Shown one piece after another: positions 9,765 through 21,700 of a stretch of DNA of 64,000 nt (within the stretch, counting starts at the first letter, position 1; every line of letters begins with the position of its first letter). This DNA comes from Triparma columacea (lineage: Eukaryota; Sar; Bolidophyceae; Parmales; Triparmaceae): assembly GCA_030267965.1 (NCBI GenBank), contig BRYA01000386.1:1-64000 (forward strand). Direction: 5' to 3'. The position numbers and the translations under genes were made by a program. Under the pieces are notes generated by a model. It had not been told where the DNA came from. It ran no database searches and saw nothing but the letters and a program-made list of their open reading frames with translations.

Positions 9765-12700
9765 TTAACCTTTATGCCTGAGTCCAGCCAAAAGCATTGT
9801 CATCCCAGAACCACTGCTTTCATTTCCATCCTTGTCACTTTCCTTGTCTTCTTTGGATTGAGTTTTCACCTCTTCTTCCTTGACTGAAACTTTACTTTGC
9901 TTCACCTCTAGTAGCTCTGGCATTATGCCATCATTTAAAATTCCATCTAGAAAGCTGGGCTTTATCCCTACCCTATCTGCTTCTGTGGCTGCTTTTTTCT
10001 GTGGCTGCATCCCAGAAGCACTGATTTCATTTCCATCCTTGCCACCTTCCTTGCCTTCTTCGGACTTAGTTTTCACCTCTTCATCCTTGACTGAAACTTT
10101 TGTTTGCTTCACCTCCAGTGGCTCTGGCATTATGCCATCATTTAGAAGTCCGTCTAGAAAGCTGGGCTTTATCCCTACCCCAGCTGCTGCTGTAGCTGAC
10201 CTTTTTATCGGTTTGGAAGCTGCTAACTTGTTTTTATGAACAGGCTCAATAGTCCTAGGCTTGTCTTCCTTCGCACTCTGCTTCATCAGCAAACTCTTCA
10301 TATTCTTTGTCTCCATATCAAGCTTCATAAGCTTTTTCTGGAAAAAGCTTATCATGTCCTTGAATGATGGTCTCTCCTCAGGTTCTCTAACCCAGCACTT
10401 TCTCATGATGTCAGCAAGACCTATATCTTCTGCCTCCACCAACTTCAAATCAGGTCTCCATCCGTTCCCTACCCTGTTCATCACAACCATTGGTCCCCAC
10501 CCCTTCCTGAAGGCCTTCTTGATGTCTCCGTCATAAAAGATTTCTAACAGCAGCATACCATAGGAGTAAACATCAACCTCTTTTGAGTATATCCTGTCAA
10601 CATCATCGGAACTAAACACTTCTGGAGCCATGAAATAGGGTGTTCCAACAGTTGTCATTGTTTTCTCCTCATTCCCTACGCTCCCCAAATGCCTGCTCTC
10701 TCCAAAATCAGTAATCTTTGCGGTGAGATCATCGCTGATCAACACATTTGCGCATTTCAAGTCCCTGTGCACAATTGGAGGATTCTTTCCATGAAGGAAG
10801 GCACAGCCCTTTGCTACTCCTAAAGCCCACTTTGTCTTCAAGCCAATCCCTTGATTGATGAGATTGGAAAGGGTAGATCCTTTCTTAATTCTTGCAGTGT
10901 CAATCTTGTCATGGGCATCTAATACCAATGGAGATTTTTCCCAGCTAAGCAATTGAACATGTTCTTTCTGTCCCTTGAGAAAGTCATCAAGGCCTCCATT
11001 CTTACACAGCTCAAACATGATGCCGTGTTCTTCTGACTCCCAAACAACACCTAGACACTGGGCAATGTTGGGATGCCTAAGTTGCCCAACAAGTTTGAGT
11101 TCAAGAAAGAACCTTTCTAGTGTCTCTTGGGTGAGAGCTGAAGGGAGGATCTCCTTGTAAGCGCACTTTGTCCCGTGGTAGTCTGCTATGAGAACATTAC
11201 CAAAAGCTCCCTTACCAAGCGAGATTTTATCACCCTTCTTGTCTCTCTCAAACTCCAGCTCAAAGCTACTAACAAGCAAGGATGGCTCAATGTTGTTCCT
11301 TGAAACCTTTTCAGCTGCTTGACTATCTTTTCTTGTTTCATAGGCTTTTATCTCTATGCTCTTGTCAAAGTATTTTCTTAGGTCTGAGGTGTGAGAGAGA
11401 AAATTGATTGCAAAGATGTTGACAAACTGTGCTGGAATGTAGCCTTTCAAGTCAATCTTGGAAACAAATGTAAGTTTTGTTTGAGGCACATCTCCAATAG
11501 CTTCTGTTGGCTCATAGAAATAGGTTCCCAGTCCTTCAATCATGATGTTACCTCTTTTGATGGGGTATTTTTTCTTCACTTTCTCTGAATCTGAAAAACT
11601 TATTATCATACAGCCATTTTCCAGCTTCTTCCAAATCATGATATTCCTACTATCTCGAGCCGACATACCTAGGATTCCTAAATTTCGTGAAGTGATGTCG
11701 AAGATGGTATGCTCATTGACATTCTCAACCTTCAAGTCTGTGAATCCGTCCTTTTTCGCATTTCGAAGACGAGTTCTACTAGAAAAATCATTTATAATCC
11801 AGGCTGCACCTTCTACAGCAGTTGTGTCGAGAGTGGTTGATGCAATCATCGTGCCCACAATCTCTCCTTTTGAGTAAAACAACTTCATGTCAACTCTTTC
11901 GTCAGGGCTCTTCAGTTCCTTTGCCTTGCTGACGCTTTCTTTGCACCTCACAAGCTGTTCCATGCTCCTTTCTATTTGTTTCTCCTCTTCAGGCTCGTAT
12001 TTTTGAAGGTTGTTCTTCATCTTATCTGCCTTCTTAGCAAGTTCTATCTTGTCATACTGACTGTCACTCAGGACTCCTTCCGCTGGAATTACCATCGCCA
12101 ATCCGCCTTTAGATTCTGCGGACCTCTTCTGAAGGAAGAAGAAGGTAATGAGAAGTAGAGTGACCACTGCGCTAGCAGCAAGGCCAGCAACAAGAGCAGG
12201 GGAGTCACTTGGTTGCAGGGTTGTTGCTGTTTCATTGCAGTGAATTCCAGCAAACCCAGGGTTGCACTGTGTGCAGGTGCAGTTGCCTGTTGTGCCTCCA
12301 ATTGTTCCATCATTGATGCAATAGAAGTTCCCATCTCCTCCCACGTCAGTTGGCTTCAAAGTGGCTTCACAGTTAGAAGGAGACTCGCAGTGAGTACCTT
12401 CAAACCCAGAGCCACACTGGGTACAGGTGCAAGATTCTGCAAACCCACTGACTGTCCCCTCATTGATGCAGTAGAAGTTTCCTTGGTTTTCAAGAGACCC
12501 GTCATCAGCAGAATTAGAGGTGGCATGACAGGTACGGATGCAAGCTAAAGCATTAGCACCGTAGCCTTCTGCACAGGTAGCGCAGTTTGGGCCATCAAAT
12601 CCTTCATTGCAGGAAGTGCAAGTGCATTGTCCTGCAATTCCTCCTATTGTTCCCCCGTTTATGCAGTGAAAGTTTCCAGATTTTTCTAATGATCCATCAT

Positions 12701-15700
12701 CAGTGGGAGTTGGCGAGGCTACACACTCAAGGAAACACCAGGGAGCATCACCAGTGTAACCTTCTGCGCAGGTTTCACAGTGTGGACCACCAACATTATC
12801 GTAGCAGGAAGTACAGGTACAAGACCCAGCAGATCCACTTACAGTCCCTCCATTTATGCAGTAGAAGTTCCCATCTCTCTCCAGAGAACCGTCATCAGAA
12901 GGATTGGCACTAGCTACACAATCAAGGAAACACCAGGGGGCATCACCACTGTACCCTTCCACGCAGGTTTCACAGTGTGGACCACCAACATTGTCATAGC
13001 AAGAAGTGCACGTACAAGACCCAGGCATTCCGCCAACCTGCCCTCCATTGATGCAGTAAAAGTTTCCGTCTGATCCGTCATCTGTTGGTTCTGACGTTGC
13101 TTGGCAACTCTCGGCTATCTCACAGTGTGTACCACTGTAGTAAGTGTCGCATAAAGTGCAGGTGCAGAATGAGGCAACCTCGTTCCACCAACCTCCAACT
13201 GATCCCCCATTAATGCAGTAGAAGTTTCCATCTGACCCATCATCAGACAGTGAGGTGGTGGCAACACAGGGATCAAAACAATCTGTGAAGGAGTGTTTAC
13301 TGCCCCCAATGGTTCCATAAGTGTCCAAAGCGGAACCTGAGAAAGGAAAGAGGTAGGAATAGGAATTGGTGCAGCGGTAACGTAAAGTGAGTTGTGGGGT
13401 TAGGAATAGTTCTACAGACTACACAATCCTCATTCTCATCTTACCTTGGATTGGAGTGTTGGAGGAGTAGGGAGAAGGGCAAGTATTGTGGATGGTGATG
13501 GTTCCAGAATACCTGTAAATATCATCACCATTTCCTGAGTCTGCCGTGTTTCCATTGAAGCTTGTTCCGTAAATATTGACAGTAGTTTGAATATCACTAA
13601 CATGTATTGCTCCACCTTCACCCTGACTATGTGAAGCTCTATTGTTGGAGAAGATACAGAGCTCCAAGTCCACTATGGCACCATACCCAATGACAGCCCC
13701 TCCACCATAAAATTCAGTATACCCCTTGTCGAAGGTGAGAGCTCGGAGAATAAGTGTAACACTCCCAGATCCAACCACTTCCATCCCTCTTCTTTCATTC
13801 TCTCCATCCAACACACAGCTTGCGTTGTCCTCCACACACTTGACTTCTCCATTCAAGCCATATGTGTGCAGCATGCTATAACTATTTCCACAAGACCCCT
13901 GAGAGCATTTATACGCACCAACAGCTACAATCGTAGTGTCACCATTCGCCATTTGGGAGTTGCCACCAACACTGATTGTGTGATAGAGTGTGCTCATATT
14001 ATCCACACTAACTCCGCTCACTCCTGCTATGAGCAAGAAAAGGAAGAAAAGGAAGAACGCTAGGTTGAATCTAATTTTGGCAATCCCTTTGAAAGGAAAA
14101 TTCAATTTTTGATTCCTCAGACTGCTCCTTTTTCCTCCTCTTTTTCCCCATCTACCCTGCACCTTGCTGTGCGTTCTTTCGCTATTTCCTTTCAATCCTC
14201 CCTTCGGCTTGAAGATCTTTGCCGCAATCCCGAACAAAATCACAGCGAAAAGGGTTTCCAGAGTGAGACAGAGACAAATCATCTCCACCTCCGAATTCCC
14301 CAATGCCTTGCTAGAATCAACCGCGCGCCTTGAATCGACGTTGAATACCGCATCCTTTGCCCCTGAGAGAAGGTATACCAAGCAACGCAGCAAAGTCTCG
14401 CTTCTTTGGCAGCATTTTCTTAAAAAGGAGGTCGGAGAGGTGATTTTCCCCCATTTCAACAGACTGTTCTTGTCTGCCCCGTCACCATTCGACTCAAACT
14501 TGTTGTCTTCGACTCCCCTGAAGCTAGTTCTGGCGCTCGCATCGAAGGCACAGCTAGAACCGTAAATATGTGCCTCACCAGCGATGCTGCTCCTTCCCAA
14601 CAAGACCGGCGTCTCGTCCTCTTTACCACATACGCCGCTATCGTGGTCGCGGTCACGCTCATCACCCTCTTGATAAGCGTCGTCGTCGGCAGAAGCAGCA
14701 ATAATCCCATGTGTGTGTCCAGCACCCTCAACATGAGCTTCTCCCCCTGGCCCTCTGTTGTGCTTCGTGTTGTCGTAGTTATCATCGTCGCGACAATAAT
14801 CTGCGCAACTAGACTCTCTAGTATGTATTCTCATCGGTATAAATGTCGGCAGTGTCGACGCTCCACCGTTCCAGCACCTTGATGTTGAAATTTCTCTCTC
14901 CATCCCAATGTGGAGCTCTGAAGGCGCGGTGGTACCCGTTCCACGATCGCCAACCATTGTGATTGCACGTATATTATTCTCCTCCGCAGCTGGACCGTCG
15001 ACGGGACCATCGATGTGACCGAAGGGTAGGCGAGAACCGATGAGCATGTCCTTTAACTCGCACATCCCAAGTTTGACCTTTGAAAGTAGCACGGCGTACC
15101 TCACGCGTCCGGCATGAGGAGGTACGAAGCTAAGAATGCTTGCGCCCGCCATCCACTTGTCAAGCGTGTTGAAATTTAATCCAGGATGAGATTGAAGTCT
15201 GCATGAGGTCTCCGCTGGAGGGTGAAGTGAGTGAGTTTGACAAAAGTTAGAATCTACCAAAATGCATACCCGGCGGTAACACAAACGATCAAAATGCCCA
15301 CCTCCCTCCGCCCCCCCCACACCTCGCACTCACCTCTCCCGTCCCCTCCACCAGCCCTTTTCCTCAACCTTGCTTCAACAAGATCTCGCCTCGCTCTCCC
15401 CAAAGCAGTGCGGAAGCTGCCTTGGGCTACGAGGCCTCCCCTCACGTAGGGGGGCTCAATTGCTTGTGGCAAGCGATGATGCTCCTCGACCTCCGAATCT
15501 CGCGTAACTTCATCCCTCATCTTGCTCTCATCTTGCACACATTTCACACTTTTGTTGTCGAGAGGTGTCAGCCTCTCATTGTCAACCAGGAGCTTGCCCG
15601 TCCCCCCCGCCTGGAGGACGTAAAGCTTGTTGTCGGCATCGCTTGTCAATAATGCCCGAAAGACCTCCACGTCCTTGACATTTGTTTCTGATGAGCAACG

Positions 15701-16836
15701 GGAAGTGAGTTGGATTTTGAGTTAGACGAGAATGAATTGCTTTTTCAACGGCAGCACCGGCTGATCTTCAAGGGCGCTTAATGATTTCCCCTCGTCTAAC
15801 CCGCTGGTACTCACCTTGTCCGTCCCCTCCACCGTCCCCTCCACCGAGCTTTTTCCATGACACCTTTTCTCGATGCATGCTGCCCACTGCAGCACCGACG
15901 GCGGTGCCGGGAGCTGCATGTCCTTCCTGCGGACATGGTAACCAGGCAATAAAGCTCGAGCGAAGGCACCCTATTGCCTCAAAGCCTGGCAGCGCTTCGT
16001 ACTCAGCACTTAATCCCACGCAACTTCCGTCCTCGATCCTCAGCTGCAAGGGGGGGGTCACTGGAATGAGCGCAGTATCCCCATGCAAAGCGGAGACTAG
16101 CTGTGGTCCGTCGACCACTCCAAGCCTTGAAACGTTCCCTAGCAAAGCGTCCTCGTTGACGACGCAACTTTCAACCAACGCTTGGTCGACACTGAATGCG
16201 ATCGAAGTCCTGCTCTTGTCGAAGCCGATTCTCCGCTCCTCACATTGCTCTGCAAGCTCGGGTACAGCGAGGCGGCCACCCTCTTGCTTCGCAGTCTCAA
16301 TTTTGTGCTGCAACCACTCGGAGTAGTTGGCCGGAACAGCATCAGCGTTGAGTTCCGCCTGATCCTCATTGAGAACCATCTTCCTCCCCTCCTCCAAAAC
16401 ACTGAGGACGCTGTTGAGAGGAAGGTCGTTCTTCACGTCAGACATGCCTTGGAAATGTTCGTCAAGCGCATCACCCTGGCGCGCGTCTACATTGAATGGT
16501 GTTAGAATCTGGTTTGCAGCGCCGCGTGAAATCAGACGCTCGCATTTCTTACCTTCCGTGTCTTTGCGTTGTCCTTGGGAGATTCCTCGTGAGGTGTCGC
16601 ACAGAAGACTCAACATGAATAGGAGGAAGAAGGCGAAGGATAGGGGGAGGAATCCAGCAGATCTAGATCAAGAAAGCGAAGCGATGATTAGTTAGCTTGT
16701 CCGTAATACACGGTTATACTCCCTGTTGTTCCCATGCTAACAAACACGTCCCCCAAACTGCTTGGGCAACTCCCCCCCCTCGGCTGTTGATGGATGTCCT
16801 GTTACAATTCTCTCACCTGCTGTACCCTCTCATCAT
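9765..16836 (-). CDS. 2187-aa receptor protein kinase with beta-helix, EGF-like, TM, START and TKL-type kinase domains
   Basis: Likely a surface receptor that phosphorylates cytosolic targets. Exons 16836-16817, 16662-15815, 15687-15334, 15214-13445 and 13336-9765 join in frame (6564 nt). The first 20-nt exon is needed to complete a signal peptide (M-M-R-G-Y-S-R, then a Phe/Leu-rich core). An unrecognised ectodomain follows, with TM segments near residues 770 and 840. Next come beta-helix-like sequence and about seven Cys-rich EGF-like units with N-F-Y-C-I-N (residues 1015-1365), a TM at 1378-1399 and a START-like domain (about 1480-1660). The kinase (about 1690-1990) has G-K-G-A-F-G-N-V, Y-K-E-I, H-R-D-L-K-C-A-N, D-F-G-E and M-A-P-E, so it looks active. 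The tail has two copies of a 69-residue module. The segment near 14030-14080, with a basic then hydrophobic run, looks like a second signal peptide or an intron pyrimidine tract. Two adjacent genes split near 14100 are therefore possible, but no suitable ATG was found for the second. Confidence 0.7.
9784..10195 (-). repeat. Two 207-bp copies in the kinase C-terminal tail
   Basis: Two direct copies with a 207-bp period each encode G-I-K-P-S-F-L-D-G, then L-N-D-G-I-M-P-E and an acidic Lys/Glu-rich stretch ending in S-G-M. The anchor CTGGGCTTTATCCCTACC occurs near 9954 and 10161. The period is a multiple of three, so the repeat unit is 69 residues. It may be a duplicated docking segment. Confidence 0.85.
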
Positions 16837-16986
16837 CACGCACGGTGATGACAGTGTGTAGTGGGGTTGGGGATTTCACCGCGTAGCTCTAATGTCGGTA
16901 ATGTCCAAGGATGACACACACACAAAAATTAATTGACAGCCCACCTTCCTGCTCCCAGCCCCACACCAAAGTGAAGACAAAAAGGA
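16837..16986. promoter_or_regulatory. 150-bp bidirectional promoter region
   Basis: This gap lies between the ATG of the leftward receptor kinase gene (16836) and the ATG of the rightward GH16 gene (16987). Both 5' UTRs and both promoters must fit within 150 bp. No motif stands out beyond a CACACACA run near 16916-16923. Confidence 0.45.
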
Positions 16987-18683
16987 ATGGGTTTTTTTTC
17001 AAAGAAGAAGAAGAAGATATCAAAGAACGAGCCACTCAGCTCGGATTCTGAGTATGCCTCGAATAACGAAAGGACTCCTCTGAATGTAGCCAGTGAGGAT
17101 GAAGGCTTCACATCAGGTTCTGCTGACGAACCTTTCGATGAGAGGTATGTCAACCAAGGCTCTCTCCCTCACGCACCTTACCTTTACCTCGTATCATCTT
17201 TTCTCGCCCATTTTGTACTCCGTTACCTTTCTCACACGCCCCCTCTCCATGTTATTTCCCCTCCTTTCCCCACTCAGATACCTCTCCACCCTCGTGGACA
17301 ACCGTGGGAAGCTGGATGAGGCACGTTACCAGACCGTCCTTGTGTACATTGTGATATGTTCGCTCTTCATTGGAGTCGGCACTGCCGTAATTCAGGCCTC
17401 TTCTGTGCTCCGTCTTCCAATAATTAACTCACAGGACGACATATATTACTTTGATGATGATGATGGAGAGGGTGGGTCGAACAGGCACTTTGGTAGGTAC
17501 ATTGGTCCGTACCAGCTTAAGGAGAAGCACTTAGCATCTCCCCTGAGCGATGATGGGGACGACGACTTTCTCAAGCACTACAATTTCTTGAATGGCAGTG
17601 ATAGTAAGGGTTCCAATGGATACGTATTTTACGTTGACAGGGACACAGCCATTAAGGTAAGGCACAGTACAACAGTACAACAGTACAACGAGGTGCAGAA
17701 TCTTCTCACACAGTTCAACGTCTATATCTCACCCCCTTATCTCCTCACCTCCTCACCAACAACAGGACGACATAATAAGATATAATCCCAGCACCCAAAC
17801 AAGCCCCTCCTCCCTGTACCTTGGTTCTTCCGCCACGAAAGTCGGTCCACGCCACTCTATCCGTCTCGAAGGCCTCACACGTTTCCAACGTGGTCTCTTC
17901 CTTCTCGATCTCAATCACATGCCCTCCGGCTGCGGAACTTGGCCGGCCTTCTGGCTGGTAAACGATGACCCCTTCGCGTGGCCATATGATGGAGAGATTG
18001 ACATCGTCGAAGGCGTCAACCTCCAAGACGTCGCAAAGACCGCTCTGCACACGGACAAGCACTGTGACATGTCCCGTGTTCCCATAGGGCGTTATGACGG
18101 GGAGTTCGACACTGCTACCGGGATCCCAGATAAGAACACTGGCGTCCCATCCACGGAAACAAACTACGCGACGAATTGTTTCGTTTACGACAGCAAACAG
18201 TGGGTTAACCAAGGTTGCGTTATGGTCAGCACGGAGAAGGATACTCTGGGGGAGGGTTTGAACGAGAGGGGTGGCGCAATATACGCTCTCGAATGGGACC
18301 CCTCGAGCCGCCACATAAGGTCCTGGGTGTTTCCCAAGGATCGCCCACTTCCCTTGAACCTGGAGGCAGCTCTTGAGAACAGCGGTGAGGGTGACGTGCT
18401 ACCAGACCCCGAACAGTGGCCCCTACCGTACGGGTACTTCCCAATCGGGCCGGGGACGGACTGCGCGCTAACGCACTTTAAACACATGCGGCTGGTTTTC
18501 AACCTCGCCTTTTGCGGAAGTGTCTCCGGCACTCGGTTCAAGCAAGACTGCCCTGCGCTCGCCTCCAACTTTGACACTTGCGAGGACTACATCTCGTCTA
18601 ACCCGGATGCTATGAGCCAGGCGTACTGGGACGTCAGCGGGGTCTACGTTTACGAGCGCCAGTTCATTACGGAGGATCCTTAA
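16987..18683 (+). CDS. Type II membrane glycoside hydrolase family 16 (beta-glucan hydrolase/transglycosylase, SKN1/KRE6-like)
   Basis: Cleaves or re-links beta-glucan, acting in the secretory system or at the cell surface. In a stramenopile the natural substrate would be chrysolaminarin or wall beta-1,3/1,6-glucan; this is inference. Exons 16987-17144, 17278-17656 and 17766-18683 give 484 residues in frame. A lysine-rich cytosolic head (M-G-F-F-S-K-K-K-K-K) is followed by an acidic Ser-rich stretch and a single signal-anchor helix around residues 70-90. The lumenal GH16 fold contains W-P-A-F-W-L and the catalytic E-x-D-x-x-E motif as D-G-E-I-D-I-V-E-G, so it looks active. KRE6/SKN1 proteins have the same short-tail-plus-anchor topology. 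Confidence 0.85.
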
Positions 18684-18789
18684 TCCTAAATGCTCCAAGC
18701 AGCCCCAAGCCCCCTCCTTCTACCTGCCCATGCTATATCTAAAACACAATCCAAACCCAATTCATTCACAAACAAACACATTCCTCCTA

Positions 18790-21700
18790 TTACGTCAACG
18801 CTTCCATGAAGCTTTGCGTCCCGTGCAAACTGTACCTCCTCCCTTTGCTCCACGTCTTCGTGCTCTTGATCGTGTTCAGCCTACAGGTCACCTTGTGTGC
18901 ATCATCAGTATCCGCATTGGTCACGTTCACCATCTCCTTGTCTTTCGGGAACCACTCCGAATCAACCCACAAGTGCATCTCCCTGTTATGCTCGAAAGAA
19001 TTCTGCATAAGATCCACATTGCAACTTTTACCGATACTAACTCCATGAAAATCATTGCTGTTGATCCTGTTTTTCTTCATCACAAGACTTGCCCCTCCCA
19101 GCACCTTGACTCCGCACTGGACATTCCCCCTGATCTCAGAGTCCGAGATCTCAAGACTGGTGCACAAACCCTCTGCAGTCACCCCGTTCCTCCTGCAAGG
19201 CCCTAAATGACAGCCCTGCTTGCACTTCAAGGTGCTCCCCTGCGTCACGTATATTCCATCCCCCCCCTCACTATACACCTTCACCTGGTGGCAGTCCAGG
19301 GTCCCGAAAGCAACAAAAACTGTTGCAAAGCTGCAACAAGCAAGCGAAGGGGTGCACGAAAACGATTGGTTAAGGTGTTAGAAAAATAATCGTATACAAT
19401 GAATGACACCGCTCCTCCCAAATCCCTTTCTCACCTCTCCTTTCCAACGTTCTTCAAAGTCATGTTGACCAATTTCACATTTGCTGCGCAGCTCCTAATC
19501 ACTGGCCTCTCCTCGCTGCTGTCATAGTACTCGATACACACAATCTTCTTATCAACCTGCTTCCCCTGCACCTTGGCAATTTCCTCAGCTTTTTTTTTCC
19601 TCTGTGCCTCCTCCTCCATCAACTTGTCCTTGTGTAGAGTTGTCACAATATCATCCACAGTGTCCAATGCCGAGCTTTCTTTCCTTTGACCTCCAAGCAC
19701 CCCCCCTTCCCCATCCCCCCCCAACCGCCCCTCCTCCCCCCCCTCCACCTTGTCACCCATTCCCAAGATGCCCCTGCTAATCCTTTTCGGGCTCAACTTC
19801 GGGGTTTGCCTGGCCACAGACTCCTTCCGCTCCTTCTCTAGCACGTAGGTGTTCTTGATCCCCTTGATGACAACGCTCTTCGTTATATCTAGCCTCTCCT
19901 TGTATGCCCCTCCATCGGCCTTCGGAAACACGTGGATCTCGTCCCCGTCCTCGCACAAATCCAACGCGTCACCTATCGTGCGCACCCAGACCCCTTTTCT
20001 TCCCTCTCCCTCCCTCAAGCTCCCGTCCACGTGGACGACCTTCTTCACCTTCAGGATCTCCAGCAGCATGCTCTTCCTCCTCTGGTGGTAGTTCTCCACC
20101 ACAGGGGTCCCATCCCGTCCCCCCTTGTATTCCATGTGGACCATTGCCATGAGCTCGGTGACCTTCTTCGGGGCGAACATCTCGCCGGTGTAATAAAGCC
20201 TTTCCTCCTCCCCCCCCCCAGACTTCTTCTCTTTAAACCTACCAACGCTCGTCAACATTCCTCCAACCCTCAACTCTTTCATCAGCATGGCAATCTCATC
20301 CTTCTTTCCCTTCAACCCCTTATTGACCAAATCCGCCCAAGCCTTTGGCAGCACCCACTCGCACTCCTCCTGGGCCCTTAGGACCGCAAGATACTCTAGC
20401 AGCGGCTTAAAGCTGAACTCCCGTATCCTCTTGTCACCCAAACAGTACTTCAACAAAGATTTCACGAACTTGTCGCTCCTGATCCTGACTTTTTCCAGAG
20501 CACTCAATATAATGTCGCCCCTCTCGGGTTCCTCGCAACTCAGAAGCGCATCCACCATCTCCGGGAACCCGCCTATCTGGCCCTCCGCAATACCGCTCAC
20601 GAAAATTTCGCACACCATCTTTAAAACCTCAGGCTCGCAATGTTGGTGCATCATCAACTTTCCCAACATCTCGGTCAGCCTCGCCGCTGCCACCACCGTC
20701 GTACTTGACCCCAGCTCCATCGAGTCCCTCCTGTACTGTTGCTCCGCTACAGCCTGTTGGCTCAGTGTCATCCTCCCAAAGTTGTATTCCATCTTCTTCC
20801 TCTCCTCCTTTAATTTATTCTGGCTCACGGCCGAGATCAAAAAGTGGTGCTTCTTCAGCATTTCGATCGCTGCCATGCACCAATCACTCATCTGGTCAGT
20901 AATTTTCCTCCCTTCCAACTCCCCCATCCCCCCCTCCTCCCCCTTCTCCCCCCCCCCTTTCACGTGAAGCATGTCGAACTCGCCCCTTACCCTGTCCAAT
21001 AGCGCCACCATCAAGGTCCTTATCATGACCAAGTGGTCATCGTCCAACAAGGTTAAATCAATTTTGTGGAAGAGCTTGAAGACCAGAACCAAATTATCCT
21101 TCTGCATCCTTGTCACGTGGCTCAAGATCGCATCGATCAGCTTGCACTCGCCATAGACCACAAGATCGGGACGGTCTAACATGCTCTCCAGAGCCACCCT
21201 TTGCATTTCAGGCATGGAATCCCTCGTGATCATCCCAACCATCTGCTCTTCTTCCAAGCGAAACTTGAGAACAATATCACAGCAGATCCTCCTGACCTTG
21301 ATATCTCCGTTCACCTTTAGCAACCTCTGCACCCTCTCCACCAAGTGGTCGCTCAGAGGAGTCTGGTCGGGGACGAAGCAAGTCAAGATGACCTCCAGAC
21401 TCTTTCTCAACAGCTCAACGTCATCCGCGCCCTTCTCCAGCGCAAAGTCGAGCCTGCTTGACTTCTTCTCCTGCGAGTCGAGCATGGCGGCGAGCAGCCT
21501 CAGACTGAAACCCTCCCTCGCCAAGTCGAGTATGAACTCCATGTTCGCCAGTCTCACGTTTCCAATGTGAACGTCGTCGTCGATTAACTTCATGACGGCC
21601 TGGACACTCAACTTCCTCTGGATGTTGAAGCTTTTGAACATGTCACTGCTATGTGCCATATCATTGTACGTCCAAAAGGTGCTTGGAACAAACATGCAGA

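Noticed and set aside
14568..14882. Rightward ORF with hydrophobic stretches
   Set aside because: It is antisense to an exon in a long open frame with consistent splice phases; no splice support on its own strand.
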